A DNA stretch of 64,000 bases from Ailurus styani (lineage: Eukaryota; Chordata; Mammalia; Carnivora; Ailuridae): NCBI GenBank assembly GCA_002007465.1, contig LNAC01000009.1, positions 1 through 64,000 of the forward strand. The letters are read 5' to 3'. This document shows, in pieces, positions 11,109-23,189 of the stretch (position 1 is its first letter; each line of letters starts with the position of its first letter). The notes beneath the pieces were generated by a model. It saw only the letters and a program-made list of their open reading frames with translations, made no database searches and was not told where the DNA came from. The translations under genes were made by a program, and so were the position numbers.

Positions 11109-13489
11109 CACACGTTCCCAGGCATTGTTATTCTAGGAGTGGGGATGGATTTTAACTGACTGATCCAAAACCTTTGCTTCATCTCTCTTGGAACCAGTGA
11201 CAGAAAGCTGACAAATTTAAGAGCTGTCATCTGCTACCGTGGAACCGAGCAAAGCTAGTTGACCCACAAGAGGGGTGAGGCTGCAGCTTGAACCCATGGC
11301 CTAGACCTCATTAATGTCAGGTATCTGAACCACCACCATCATGACCGTGGGTGCAGCACCTGTCTTCCTATCCACATCCTTGTCCTGACGCTCAGCTGTG
11401 ATGTTTTCCTGCTCAGTCCCTGCCGGCTGCCGACTAGGGCTTGTTACCCAAAGGAAGGATCACTTGCTCACCGGTAATATGGGGAAATCATTTAGAGCAC
11501 TTAATTTGTGTTGACTCTTTATTGGTGCGCTATTGCAATTAAGTTAGATTAATGAAAGGTAAATTCCAGTCTATACATGAAAAAAAAATCTCTTGTAAAG
11601 ATCCTAATTAGTATGTGTGTTTATTTAGCCTCTCATGGTTTAATTGCATCCCATCTTGCTATTTACAAACAGGCATCATTAAAGAGTAATGAGCGTGTGA
11701 AGAGCATTCATACTAGCAGCAGATGAGGTGACTGGAGGTTGGTGGGGAGAAGGAGGGACGGATGGGCAGTCCGCGGGTTTGCGTTACTTGGAACGAAGGA
11801 GAGTGCAGAATGACCCTCCGAAGCAGCCCTCAGGGAGGACAGAGCAGACATGGCGCAAGGCCGCAGCTTATCCTCTGGCTGCAGAGAGTTGGGCCGCTTC
11901 TGATTTGTTGCTGCAGTGTCATCTGTATGGGCGAGCACAGCCTCAGACGGTTGTCTTGTGAGCTCGCTTGGCGGCGCTCAGATGGAAGCTTCCTTCTGCG
12001 CCCCGCTGTGCAGGACACCTGCACCTCCTGTCTGAGAGGGCTCCCGACGAGGCCCAGAAAGCCGTCCCAAGCCTGTGACATTCTGCATGGAGCTCAGCGC
12101 CAGTCCCTTCAGGAGCCTTTTTTTTTTTTCCTAACATACAAATGTAAGGTCAGTTGTTAAACCGGTTTCTCCTTCCCTGGCGCACCCCAGTATCTCTTTC
12201 CAGTTTTAAGTAATTTGCAGTCGTTCCTTGAAGTCACAGAGCAATCATCCCTTCGTTAGGTGGCTGTGTGATCATTTATATTCTCTCCCAGCCTCGCTCA
12301 TGCGTGGAAGACCTGAGATTCCAGACGGGACGGCAGTGCGGCAGAAGGAATCTAGTAATGATATGTTTCGTCGTTTCTTGCAAGACTCTGATTCGGGGCA
12401 TAAAAGAACTGTTTCTCATTACTAAGAAACAAAGTGTAGATACAGAGGCATAAATCTGAGGACGAAGTGTGGCATCTCCTAATGCAGGAGAATAAGACTT
12501 CTAAATACCAGTGCCTCAGTTTCTCCTTATGTTACGGTTATGGTTGTGAACAATTTTGTGAACATATTCTATATAAATGCAAATTGCTACTATTCAAACT
12601 GTATTAACGCCTTAGATTTCTCCAGGGATTCTGGGTGAGGAGAAGTCCAGGGCTTAATTTATTTAAAATTGGGTTATACGAATTCAGTTTTCAGTACATT
12701 TTACGACTTTCTTCAAACAAACTACAGTGTAATTTTAAGCTACGCTAAATAGAGCCCCCCCCCCCAAAAAAAAATTTGTCGGTCTTCTAACTCCTGCATG
12801 TATTTGAGGACACAGCTAGTTGTGTTATCAAACACGGAAGGACCAGCCGGGCTTGTGTGGATGTCTCTTTTGTTGTTGTTAACTTGCAACTGTTCCATTT
12901 TCAGCTCTCAGAACTGTGGCGCATATTTTCCCATTCATATTAATTGGATTTTAAAGTGACCTTGTCCCTGTATTGATTTGAATTAAAATTTTCTACATCG
13001 AGGTCAAGTTGGCACACATCCTACAGTTGAAAAATTAAAAAGCCAAGTGCTGCCTAACAGGGTATCGATGGAAGAAGTGGCAATGTAGCGGGGCCACACG
13101 TGCCACACACAGCTCCGTGGGTACCATTCTAGTGCTGGTGGCAAATGGCACGTGTGCTCCGGCACCATCTTCACCTGGACTGAACCCTGCCCCATCAAAG
13201 GGATCGTTCCTGTTTCAGTTCTCGCCCCTGCCTCTCCCGGGGAAGAGCGTCTCTGAGCACTTCGGAGCCCAGGTTGTGCCACATGGGGGTGTGGGTTAAG
13301 GTGAGCTTTCGGCTCCTGCGCATTTATGCAGGCCGCCTCGAAAACCAGCGACTGTTAACCCTCACTCATAAGCTTGAACTGTGAATCCTCATCTCCAGAC
13401 TGCCCGTCTAACATGTCTCCATTTAGATATTTCCGAAGAACCTTGAGCTTGACAAAAAGGAAGTGATTTTCCCCACTCCCTGGTTTTCC

Positions 13490-14165
13490 CCTCTTCTTCA
13501 TCTCAACTCGATAAACAGCCAAACTGTCGACCTGGTGCTCCCGCCAGAAACCTGGAACCTTAGGAGAACCTTAGCTTCTCCTCCCATCCAGCCTCTCGCA
13601 GTTTGTGTCAGTCGCGTCCTAAATCCATCAGCTTCTTACTGTCTCCACCAGTCTCGCCGCTGCTCAGGGTCCCCGCACTTCTTCTCTTGCTCCTTCTGTG
13701 AAGCAGCCAGCTTTTACGTCTTGTAAAAGCACACAGCAAGCGTGTCATTCCTCTGCGAAAAACTCCACAGTGGCTTCGCATTTCTCCCAGACTCAAAGTC
13801 AACTCCTTCTCAGAGTTGGAAACCTCAGAGGCTCTTGATGGCCAGCCCGGCCTGCCACCAGCCAAGCCAGCACATGCCACCTTGTCACCCGCCCCGCTGG
13901 CCTTCCACTCCTGGGACACTGGCTCTCCTCCCGCTCAGGCCTTCACGCAGCCTGGTTTCAGCCCAATTTGAACCACCCCCTTGTCCAGCTTTATTGTCTT
14001 CACAGCCCCCTGCTGTGAAATGTTTGATCCTATGTTTGTTTGCTGTCTGCCCAGACCTGCCCTGCAAGAATATCCATCCATGAGACATTGTGTCATTCAC
14101 TCCTAATCCTAATCCTGACACGTAGTAGGTGGGTGTCTGTTGAATAAATATGTGAGTGAACCGAA
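13490..14165 (+). mobile_element. L2 LINE, 3' part
   Basis: Sense L2 order: ACTCCACAGTGGCTTCGCAT near 13760, CAGACTCAAAGTCAACTCC near 13788, GGCCAGCCCGGCCTGCC near 13840. The terminus is CACGTAGTAGGTGGGTGTC, then TTGAATAAATATGTGAGTGA near 14140. Confidence 0.7.
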
Positions 14166-15619
14166 TGATCTGATCTAAATGTCACTTTTTTCACACACAC
14201 ACAGGTATTACCTCAATAATCTCCCTTTAAGCTACCCCCCTTTTCATTTCCTTCAGAATTTCTTGCAGATTGTGTTTCTTTATATACGAAGTTGTCGCCT
14301 GTTAGCTCTGTGAACGTGTGTTTCTCCATCTCTGTGTACGTGATGCTTCGCCTGCACATGGATGCATATTGAGCAAATATTGGGTGGAAGGAGGGAGAGG
14401 AGGAAGGGAAGTGCAAGCCATTCGTGGCCCAGGGCAGCTCTGGGTCGCAGGCTGCATCTTGCTGTCCTTCTGCCCTACTCCTTCCCCACCCGTTCATTCC
14501 TTCCCTCTCTTCCTCCACGGCCTCCTTCTCATAGGGGTCCCTGTGGTTTATTCGCACCCTTCTCCATGCTCTGCAGACTGGTTTCTGGAAGGAGGCAGTT
14601 TAATTGGCCTGGCCAGTGTGGGCAGAGCCTTCCGTTCCAGGCCACCGTAGAGGGTCGCCCTTGGACAGGTTCTGCAGGACAGGTTCCCCAAGTGCAGGAG
14701 GCAGCAGCTTCCCCGGTGCAGGTCGGCTCGGTGAGGCAGGACCACTGTGCGTTCCTTACCTGCATGTTCAGGATAGGGGATGAGTGGAGTGCGCCTGTCA
14801 TTGAGGATTGCTCTTCAGATCTGGTAGGAGAGACTCTCCGTCTTCAGTATGTTCGAGAACTCAGTAGTCAGCATCTCCTTTCGTCGGCTAACCTGAACCC
14901 CACTGCAGTCACGTAAATCTTTCCAGAACTGGGACACCCTGTTTTCACGCAGGCCATGCGTCAGTTCCACACTCGCCTCTTTCCCCGGAGAGCTGTTAAT
15001 ACACAGTTGAAGATATGTTTTATAGATGAAAGTGTGCTAAGTTTTATTTTGACCATTTGCGGGATTTTCCCTAACAGTGCAAGGGAAGCCCAGAGGTAGC
15101 TGGAGACCCAGATCAGAACAGACAGCCCTTCTCCTTTCACTCTGGTTGTTTTTGTTTGTTTGGTTTGGGGTTTTTTTGTTTTTGTTTTTGTTTTTTTTTA
15201 CCTTGTGTGTGAATTTCTGTTGTTGTTCTGAGGGGGACCCGAAGGGAGCTGGGGTAAGAAAATTATGAGGAAATTTATGTTTAGCATGTGAAATCGGAAG
15301 TTATTTCTCAGGCCGCCACCTCGTGAACCTTTCGGCAAGACTTGCAAATGAGTCAGCCCTCTGTACTGTTCCCCTCCAGCCTGGTTAGGTTTGACTTCAG
15401 AAGAGAGGGATGGGTGGGTTCAGGAGGGGCAGGTGCCCAAATGGTTAACATGGGTGCCCCTTCACAAGTGAGTCCAGTTCATTCATCAAATGAATAAGCC
15501 ACTGAATGTAAAATAAACCTCATCTTATTAGGCAAGAGTGTTTAATAATCATTAAAAACGATTGCTACCATGTAGCAAGGGCCAGTAGTGACCACCCCCC
15601 ATCCCACGCACCTAATTGC

Positions 15620-15950
15620 ACCAGCTGTCCAGTTCACATACAGGTTCCGTTTCAGAGGTGAGAAAGCCAGAATTGCCCCTGGGTTGCTTTTCCCGGGGCC
15701 ACGCTGCTCTCTGTATGTGGCAGGGGCAGAATTCGAACTTGGGTCTCTGGGCTCCAAGCCCCGCTCTTGCCCCTGCGCCATGCGGCTTTCCCCCGTGACA
15801 GGGAGACCAGTGGGAGGAATCCAGCTGGAGCACCTTGCCGTGTTTTAATCACAGTGCTGAGCAGGCCAGGTAACTTGTCCCAGGTCACACGGTCAAGAAG
15901 GGGCCGAGCAAAGATCTAAACTCCAGTCTCTTTTTCTCCCAGAGTTCATA
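15620..15950 (-). mobile_element. Two antisense MIR fragments
   Basis: Reverse-complement MIR signatures occur twice: GGCAGGGGCAGAATTCGAAC near 15720 with CCAAGCCCCGCTCTTGCCCC, and GTAACTTGTCCCAGGTCACA near 15870. They are probably two separate copies. Confidence 0.6.
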
Positions 15951-17759
15951 CACATAATTCCCGTGCCTCCCTTCCTTTCTGGCAAGTTAATTTTCTGACT
16001 GTTGGTAGACAGAATCTAAAGTCGGCTTATCTGCCTCATTTTTCCTGGGCCTTTGTCAAAAGGAAAAATAGAGTTCCTGTCTTGGGGCTCTTAGGACTCT
16101 GTATCACAAGTCCGGCCCATACGTTGGGGTGGCTTTCTGGTTTCATTTTTCCTTATTTTGCACTGCATTTATCATCAGAGTTCTATCCCGTTGAGCAAAA
16201 CAAGTGGCCTTCCACATGCAAGGACATCCATCTTATCTCTGGCAATCCCTTGCTTTGACCCCTTGGTTTCCAAGTCCCATCACCCATGTCCCTGTCCCGA
16301 TTCTGTTACCGGCCAGCTCTTTGCAGTGTTGGTGGCCGCCTCTCGCAGGCCGCTGCAGAGAGTGGGTCTTCTGCACCTCAGCCTTGCCGGAGCTTCAGCC
16401 TCTCGGGGTGGCTCTGTGTCCATGTCCTTGTAGCTATATCCAGTTTTGGCGTTTTCCTAGAAGGAAGCAGCAGCCTGTTTCCCTCTGTACCTCTTAGTTG
16501 TCAGTCCCCCTCACCGCCGCGGCTTCTGGAACTACTGTTGGGAGAACAGTTCGCCCAGAGTGAGTGTCGGGACTACACGTACCTAGCAGCCATGCAGAAG
16601 TCAGAGCGCTCAGTTTTGTTTAAAAAGACACTAAAATTAGATTAAACAAGTGCTTTAATAGGGTCGTATAGTTGGGATCCAGAGTGTGAGTTTAAAGCCA
16701 TTTGTGAGGGAAACCAGGAGTCTCGTGAAGCGAAGTTTCGAGCCACTTACCAGAGGCCCTGAGAAGATGGCAGGGTGACCGGAGGATGAGATGAAGGAAG
16801 GCTCTGTGGTGCCATCGCTTGCGAGTCGGGGATGGTGGTAGGTGGTCATGGGCTCTGCATGGAAGGGGGGACAGCGAGAGGCATGCTTCTGGCCTTGCAC
16901 AGAAAACAGGGAACTTGGACTCAAATCTTTTGAAACCTCAGCTGCCTTCTATTGAGAATGATAGTAAGTAACCTGGCTGGGCTGCACCCCAGGCTTCTTA
17001 GAGCGGGAAGCTGCGGCCTTCTGGGCATGCCCCTGTCCTTGTCCTAAGTCAAGAGGCGAGGCTGCAATATGTGGGGGAAGACCCCCCGGAGTCAGGGAAG
17101 CCTGGGTGGGCACTGGACATTTTGTTCTGGGCCACATCTAAGAACATCTCTCGGAGGAATGTTCCATGAAATACCATTTGTGGATTGCTCGTCTCCACAA
17201 GCAGCTCCACCTTTCAGAATGTGTGCTAGAGCGAACAGGTGCCGAACCAAGCATTTTCTGGTGATGCCAGACGGACTCAGTGATGGAGCACACCACCCTC
17301 CCCGAAATTTTTCATGCACCGTGAGCCCGGCGTTGGTAGAGTATTTACGTGCCCTGCAGTTAACTCAGGCATGTGGCAGCTTTATCCCCTCCTGCAAGGC
17401 AGGAGCCGTACCGGACACTTCTTAACCTTCTTAGGCTTCAGTTTGCCCCCTTTAAAAATGGGGGACTTGGGAAAAATTATTTTTAAAGTCCTTTCCAGCT
17501 CGAAGGTTATATGATTCTCTGAATCCACGTCCTGCCCAGGGCTTCACGTAGCACAGACACAGGTTTCAGTAAATGCTTACTGAGACCATTCACTTTATCC
17601 TTCTCTTTATTTGGAATTAGTACGAAGAAGGCTCATAATACACTGTACTGAAGAAAACTTGTTTCTGAGCCTCTGTAGAGCTGCCTCTCCCTCCCTCCCT
17701 CCTGATCTTCCACCCTTCCAAGTATGCTTTGACGAACAGCACTTAAAATACAGCAGACC

Positions 17760-17957
17760 TGGACGCCTTGGTGGCTCAGTCGGTTAAGCAGCTGCCTTTG
17801 GCTCAGGTCATGATCTCAAGGTCCTGGGATTGAGTCCCACATCGGGCTCCTTGCTCAGCGGGGAGCCTGTTTCTCTCTCTGCCTCTGCCTGCCTCTCTGC
17901 CTGCTTGTGCTCTCTCTGTCTCTGAGACAAATAAATAAACAAAACCTTTAAAAAATA
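17760..17957 (+). mobile_element. Can-SINE (SINEC) with target-site duplication
   Basis: Full-length Can-SINE with GGCTCAGTCGGTTAAGCAGC and GCTCAGGTCATGATCTCAAG. It is flanked by AAAATACAGCAGACC (17745-17759) and the slightly diverged AAAATACGACAGACC (17958-17972). Confidence 0.93.
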
Positions 17958-19779
17958 AAAATACGACAGACCCCTTAAGGATGCCTACATATTACACTTT
18001 ACCTTGTTTATACTTGGAAAACAACATCTGTGGGTGACCAAATGATTGACTTCTTTTCCCCCTCCTTTTTAATGCACCCCCTGCCCTGAAGCAGAGCTCG
18101 GCCGTGCAGCCTTTGTCTGAATGACAGATATCATGCTTCCCCCTTCTCCTCCCACATACATGCTTTATGCCTGGTCAGGGATGCCGTATCTGGTACCAAG
18201 TTCCACATGCAAAGGAGCTTTGGGTCCACTCCCCTCCCCTGTCTCCTCGACATGCCCACCTCCCTGTATCCCGGACACAGGTGTGGCTCAGTTTCCAAGT
18301 GCCTTTCTCCCCTGCACCAACCTCAAAGGGATAAGCTTTTTAAGTGATCAGTTTGTCCCACCTCTCGCCTTGTGAGCTCACGTGGTCTGCCAGTATAGGT
18401 AACATCTCAGCTAACAGATTTGTTAAGTTTGTGTTAGACAACAGTTGGTGGCAGAGCGAAACTACATATTTTTGCTATTATCCTTAACTTTCCTCCCCAC
18501 TGTCCCTTCTTATCTTGGGACTTGCCATGCCATCATGAACTGGAAGTTCTCTGACTGGGGTTCAGTTGGCAGGTGACTATCGTGAGACCCGATAGGGAAG
18601 ACCACCGATGCAGCCCCAGCTGCCCAGAGCCCAGCGAGCCTGCAGGCAAAGAGACAGTGACGCCCCGGCTGAGGGCACCTCCCTGTGAGGGGGATGACCA
18701 GCTGGGAGGCCCGCTGGCTTCCTCTGACTCTTCACAGCCTGACATTTGAGTGCTCGTGGGGACCCAGGAGGAGTAGCGAGTGAGCTCTTCGGAAATGTGC
18801 TGCTCAGTAATAGAAGTGTTACCTTGGTAACAGCGAGCCCGCTTCATTACCAGATGGCATTAGCTTTATTTGTGGTATCCCAGGCAGTTGCCAAGAACCA
18901 GCCTGTAGCCCCTGTCACTGGGCGTTTCGCCCAGGACCGTGGCCGGCGCTGGCTCCTTTGTGGAAGGATGTCCGTTGGCCGGTTTGCGATGCGTCGCCAT
19001 GTCAGGCTACCAGAACTCCAAGGTCATTACAACCTGGTGCAGCCAGTTACATTCAAAACTAGCGCAGTCTGGATTCGTGAGAATCTGAATACTCGTAGAG
19101 AGACGTGAGGGCTGGAAAGAATATCAGCGAGTGTGCATTAGGCTCCATCTCGATGGGAGCTCGAAAGGCTCCTGAGGCTCTTTCCCACCACAGCGCGCTC
19201 GAGAGAATCAGGGGCCGGCGGCTCTTGGCTTTGTCGTGCCTCACACCCGCAGCCGTGCTTCACGTGGATCAGCTCGACCGAGTTCCTCGCAGGCCCCTCC
19301 GCGCTTCGTCGCTGAATAAACAGGCCTGAGAGGGGGTTTGATTTGCCCTCCATCACACGGCCCGGTGGCAGATGTGTGACCGAAGCCCCGTGTACGTGAC
19401 CTGCACCCTAAATGGCCTATTTTGGGTGTCAGCAAGGTGTGTCTAGATCAGCCCACAGGACAGCTTCATTCACGTCTTCCCCTAACCTGCCCTGACTCTC
19501 CGGCTTGCGGACGTTCCACTCAGCAGTCATTCATCAGAAGCACGTTTTGTTCAGACCTCAGGGCCCAGCACCGCTGTCACCCACTCTCTACAACATCCCT
19601 TTAGCCCCAGGTACCACAGCAGAAGGGTAAATTAACATCAGTGGCAAGTTCACTGAACTGGTTCCAGCTTTAATGTTAACTGGCTTCAAATGGTTTCACT
19701 TCCGCCAAATCCAGACCGGGCTTGGGCCGAGGAGCAGCAGTTACTGCTGGGAACGTATCGCGCGCCAGGCCTGTTCCTC

Positions 19780-19950
19780 ACCCTTGCTCAGGGCATTGTC
19801 TTGCTGACCCTCACAGTCACTCTGAGGTGGAGCTATCGTGACCTCTGCTGGGTGAGAGGAGGCCCACATTCAGAGAAGGTCGATGACCGGCCAGGCTTTC
19901 CAGCAGCTCAACTGAGGCCTGACTCCCAAGTGCATCTGATTCTGGAGCCT
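19780..19950 (-). mobile_element. Antisense MIR fragment
   Basis: The reverse-complement MIR pattern is visible: CTCACAGTCACTCTGAGGTG, then CACATTCAGAGAAGG and CTGACTCCCAAGTGCATC. Confidence 0.5.
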
Positions 19951-20093
19951 CACGGTGTCAGGCTTCAAAGTTGGGTACAAAGTTGCGTTACGACCGTGTT
20001 AAAAATTCAGAAAGCCGTAAGCCTATGCATATTCCACCTAGATGAGCACCAGGGTCCTTTCTGGGTTCCTAAAAAATCAGAATGGACAAACTT

Positions 20094-20305
20094 GGGGCAC
20101 CTGGGTGGCTCAGTCGGTTAAACATCTGCCTTTAACTCAGGGCATGATCCCAGGGTCCTGGGATCGGGCCCCACACTGGGCTTCCCATTCAGGGAGGAGC
20201 CTGCTTCTTCCCTCTCCCTCTCCCTCTGCCTGCTGCTCCCCCTACTTGTGCTTGCTCGCTCTCTCTCTGTCAAATAAATAAAACCTTTTTTAAAGAAAGA
20301 CAAAA
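20094..20305 (+). mobile_element. Can-SINE (SINEC) with target-site duplication
   Basis: GGGGCACCTGGGTGGCTCAG head, CCCTCTCCCTCTCCCTCTGC middle and AATAAATAAAACC tail. GAATGGACAAACTT flanks it perfectly at 20080-20093 and 20306-20319. The TGCTGCTCCCCCTACTTG body is of an older, more widely shared caniform type than the copy at 10.7 kb. Confidence 0.94.
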
Positions 20306-20659
20306 GAATGGACAAACTTAAAAGAGCTTTACTGATTTGAAAGATAATGGAGTTGTCCACAAACTGCCGCAGGCTGGTAGGGGCAGGAGCCGAGCTGAGG
20401 GGGAAGGTGGGAAGGAGAATACAGACCTAATTTCATATTCATAAAATGAAAAACAGAAATTTCAACCCTTCAAAACTCTTGGCCCCTCTTGCCCTGGCCA
20501 TGGTCCTGAAATGCCGTTTCCCACTGAAAAGAGTCAGGGCTGTGGAGGAGATGGCTGACTCGTGACCTCAGGCAGGAATTGTACCAGACCACCCTGGGCT
20601 GTCCTGTAGCAGATAGCAGGGGAGGCGTCACAGAGACTAGAGTGTGTCAAAAGGACTCA

Positions 20660-21690
20660 ACCAAGGAGATGCCCACGGGCCACCAGACAGTGTGAGCATC
20701 AGTAAGAACATAAGACTGATAATTGTATCCAGTACGAATACGTCGAATATGTTGACATCGTGAGTTTATGATGATGTTGGGTGGAAAACTAGGCCATCTA
20801 CATTGGAAGGAAACTAGTGAACCAGTGCGTTGTTTGAAGACTGGTTAATAAAGGGAAAGAATGGAGCATTTATCCTGCCTTTCCTATGTAACAAACTTGA
20901 TCACTGAGTAGCCAAATGGTAGATGGGGGGAAGTCTTTCTTTATAAAAGTGCCCCAACTAATAAACAAAGACAGAACGATCGCACTGATTTGTGGCTGAC
21001 TGAAGCCCCTGGTGAATTAAAGGGTCAGGTCAGCACCTGCCGGCATCACCTGCTGAGACACCCAAGTTCGCTTGCTCCCCCATTGGTAGACCATAACACT
21101 GCCCATGAACTCCTCGTGCCGAAAGAAATCAAGCCTGAATCTCCTCTCGTGCCAATTTACAGGAAGTACAGAGTAAGGAGGAGCATGTAAAGTACACCAT
21201 GGGGATGCCATCAGCGAAATCCAGACTGCGGAAAACACTGTCGAAAAAATGACCCAGTTTCTTCAACAAATAAAATGGGGGGTGGGAGTAGAGGCGGGGA
21301 ACCTTTAGTTTAGGAGAGCCTCTTGAGACAGGTCAGCCGATCACATTGTGTGGGCACAAGCAAACTTTTTTAAAAGTGGCATTTACAAAACTTGGAAATT
21401 TGAACCCTGACGAAGAATTCTTATTGTTTGAGGTGTGAGATGGTGTGGTAGTCTTGCATCTTTTTGAGAGTCCTTTTAGAGACACAGAAGGATATGTTTG
21501 CAGATGAAATGATGACACAGTGGCTGTTTCTTGGTTTGACATAACAGAGGAAGGGAGAGCGAGTGAGCGTGGAGGTGAAACAGGACTTGCCAAGAGCCGT
21601 AGTTGTTGAAGTTTGGGGCAGGGGTCTGTGGACCTGCTTTCTTCCGTTTCGCTTACTTTTTGTATATGTGTTTAAATATTTCATAATAAG
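20660..21690 (+). mobile_element. Probable old L1 (L1MC/HAL1-like) 3' sequence
   Basis: Degraded L1 3' UTR-like sequence, with the end resembling L1MC tails (TTTGTATATGTGTTTAAATA then TTTCATAATAAG near 21660-21690). The part before 21300 is uncertain. Confidence 0.4.
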
Positions 21691-21696
21691 TGGGTT

Positions 21697-21888
21697 CGGG
21701 GTACCTGGCTGGCTCAGTCGGTTAAGCGTCCGACTCTTGATTTCCGCTCAAGTGATGACCTCAGGGATGCCGGGCTCCAGGCTTAGTGGAGAGTCTGCCT
21801 GCAGGTTCTCTCCCTCTGCCGTTCCCCCCACTCACACGCACACTGTCTCTCTCTAGGATAAATAAATCTTTGTTAAAATTTTTTAGAT
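21697..21888 (+). mobile_element. Older Can-SINE
   Basis: Diverged Can-SINE: GGGGTACCTGGCTGGCTCAG, GTCGGTTAAGCGTCCGACTC, TTGATTTCCGCTCAAG. The possible target duplication is imperfect, ATAAGTGGGTT before and ATAAATGGGTT after. Confidence 0.85.
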
Positions 21889-22059
21889 AAATAAATGGGT
21901 TGAAGAAATTAACTAAGTTGCTCCTTCCAGGAGGGAATGGATTTTACTTTGTTTTGTTTTGGTTTAGTGGTACCTGTTACAAGAGAGGAGTGAAGTAGGT
22001 ACATTCGTACCTTTGTAGCTGGCATAAATAACCCTTACGGCTTGCGTTGGCAGATTATA

Positions 22060-22400
22060 GAGAAGACTTTAAATATTTGTACTGTTGGCACTAGTAATTA
22101 CGACTGTACAAATCTACCTTCAGGAAATAATCCCAAGTACAGCAAAAGCTTGGTGAACAAAAGTGCGTGTTGTAGGCATATTTATATTAGGGAAAACTTG
22201 GAAACAACTCACGTCCAGCAACAGGAGAATGGTTAAAGGAATTATAAATATATCCACTCAGTAGAGTGCCAGGCAGCACACACTGCCGTTTTTAAAGACG
22301 GCACAACAATAAAGAACAACGTGTACATCATAATTTTAAATAAAAAATTTGACCTGAAATTAGGTATATAGTTTCAGTTATAATCATGTTAAAAATTCAG
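22060..22400 (+). mobile_element. L1M LINE fragment, 3' region
   Basis: Typical sense sequence: GGAAACAACTCACGTCCAGC, AACAGGAGAATGGTTAAAGG near 22215, and GAACAACGTGTACATCATAA near 22315. Confidence 0.7.
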
Positions 22401-22414
22401 AAAATCTCCCCCCG

Positions 22415-22800
22415 CCCAGTTTTATTACAAAGTAATTGACTTACACCGCTGTATGAGTTTAAGGTATACGGCACAGTGGTTTGATGTGAAATGATGGCCA
22501 CAGTAGGTTCAGCCAACATCCATCTTCTCGTATAGATTCGATAGAAAGAAGAAAAGGAAAAAGGGGGAAAAATCTCCCCTTGTAACGGGACCTTGCAGGA
22601 TTTACTCTGTGCATAGTTTTGTCGCACCCCGCGGCTGCGCTGGCTCTGGTCAGCACCTCCGCATCACATCCCCAGGATGCATTTATCTTGTAACTGGACG
22701 TTTGGGCCTTTTGACCCCTTTCTTCCAGTTCCTCCTGCCCTACCCTCTGCCTCTGGTAACCCCAAGTCTGACCCCTTTTTCTATGAAATCCACAAATCTT
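22415..22800 (-). mobile_element. L1M LINE fragment, antisense
   Basis: Reverse-complement L1 pattern: TAATTGACTTACACCGCTGT, TTAAGGTATACGGCACAGTG, CATCACATCCCCAGGATGC, TTATCTTGTAACTGGACGTT and CCTCTGGTAACCCC. Confidence 0.65.
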
Positions 22801-22885
22801 TGGTAGTAAAAAGATTGAAAGGAAATCCCCTTGAAATGTTAATAGTTTAGAAGGGCATACTGTGAATGATTATTTCCTTCCTTTT

Positions 22886-22937
22886 TATTTCCTTCTTCTC
22901 ATTTTAGGTTTTATTTCCTTCCTTCTCATTTTAGGTT
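22886..22937 (+). repeat. 26-27 bp tandem duplication
   Basis: TTATTTCCTT(C)CTTCTCATTTTAGGTT occurs twice in a row. The second copy has one extra C. Confidence 0.8.
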
Positions 22938-23009
22938 TTTCTATTACAAGCCTATTTATTAGTTAAGTTTTTAGTATTCGTTAGCTTTAAAATATCAAAA
23001 TTCACTTTT

Positions 23010-23189
23010 TAAAAAAAGATTTTTATTTATTTGTTTGAGAGAGAGAGAACATGAGGGGGGGAGGGTCAGAGGGAGAAGCAGACTCCCCGCCGAGCAAGGA
23101 ACCTGATGCGGGACTCGATCCTGGAACCCCAGGATCATGACCTGAGCCAAAGGCAGTCGCCTAACCAACTGAGCCACCCAGGCGCCCCC
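23010..23189 (-). mobile_element. Can-SINE, antisense, with target-site duplication
   Basis: Reverse-complement Can-SINE: TTTTTATTTATTTGTTTGAG, GGATCATGACCTGAGCCAAA, CCAACTGAGCCACCCAGGCG. It is flanked by AAAATTCACTTTT at 22997-23009 and 23190-23202. Confidence 0.94.
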
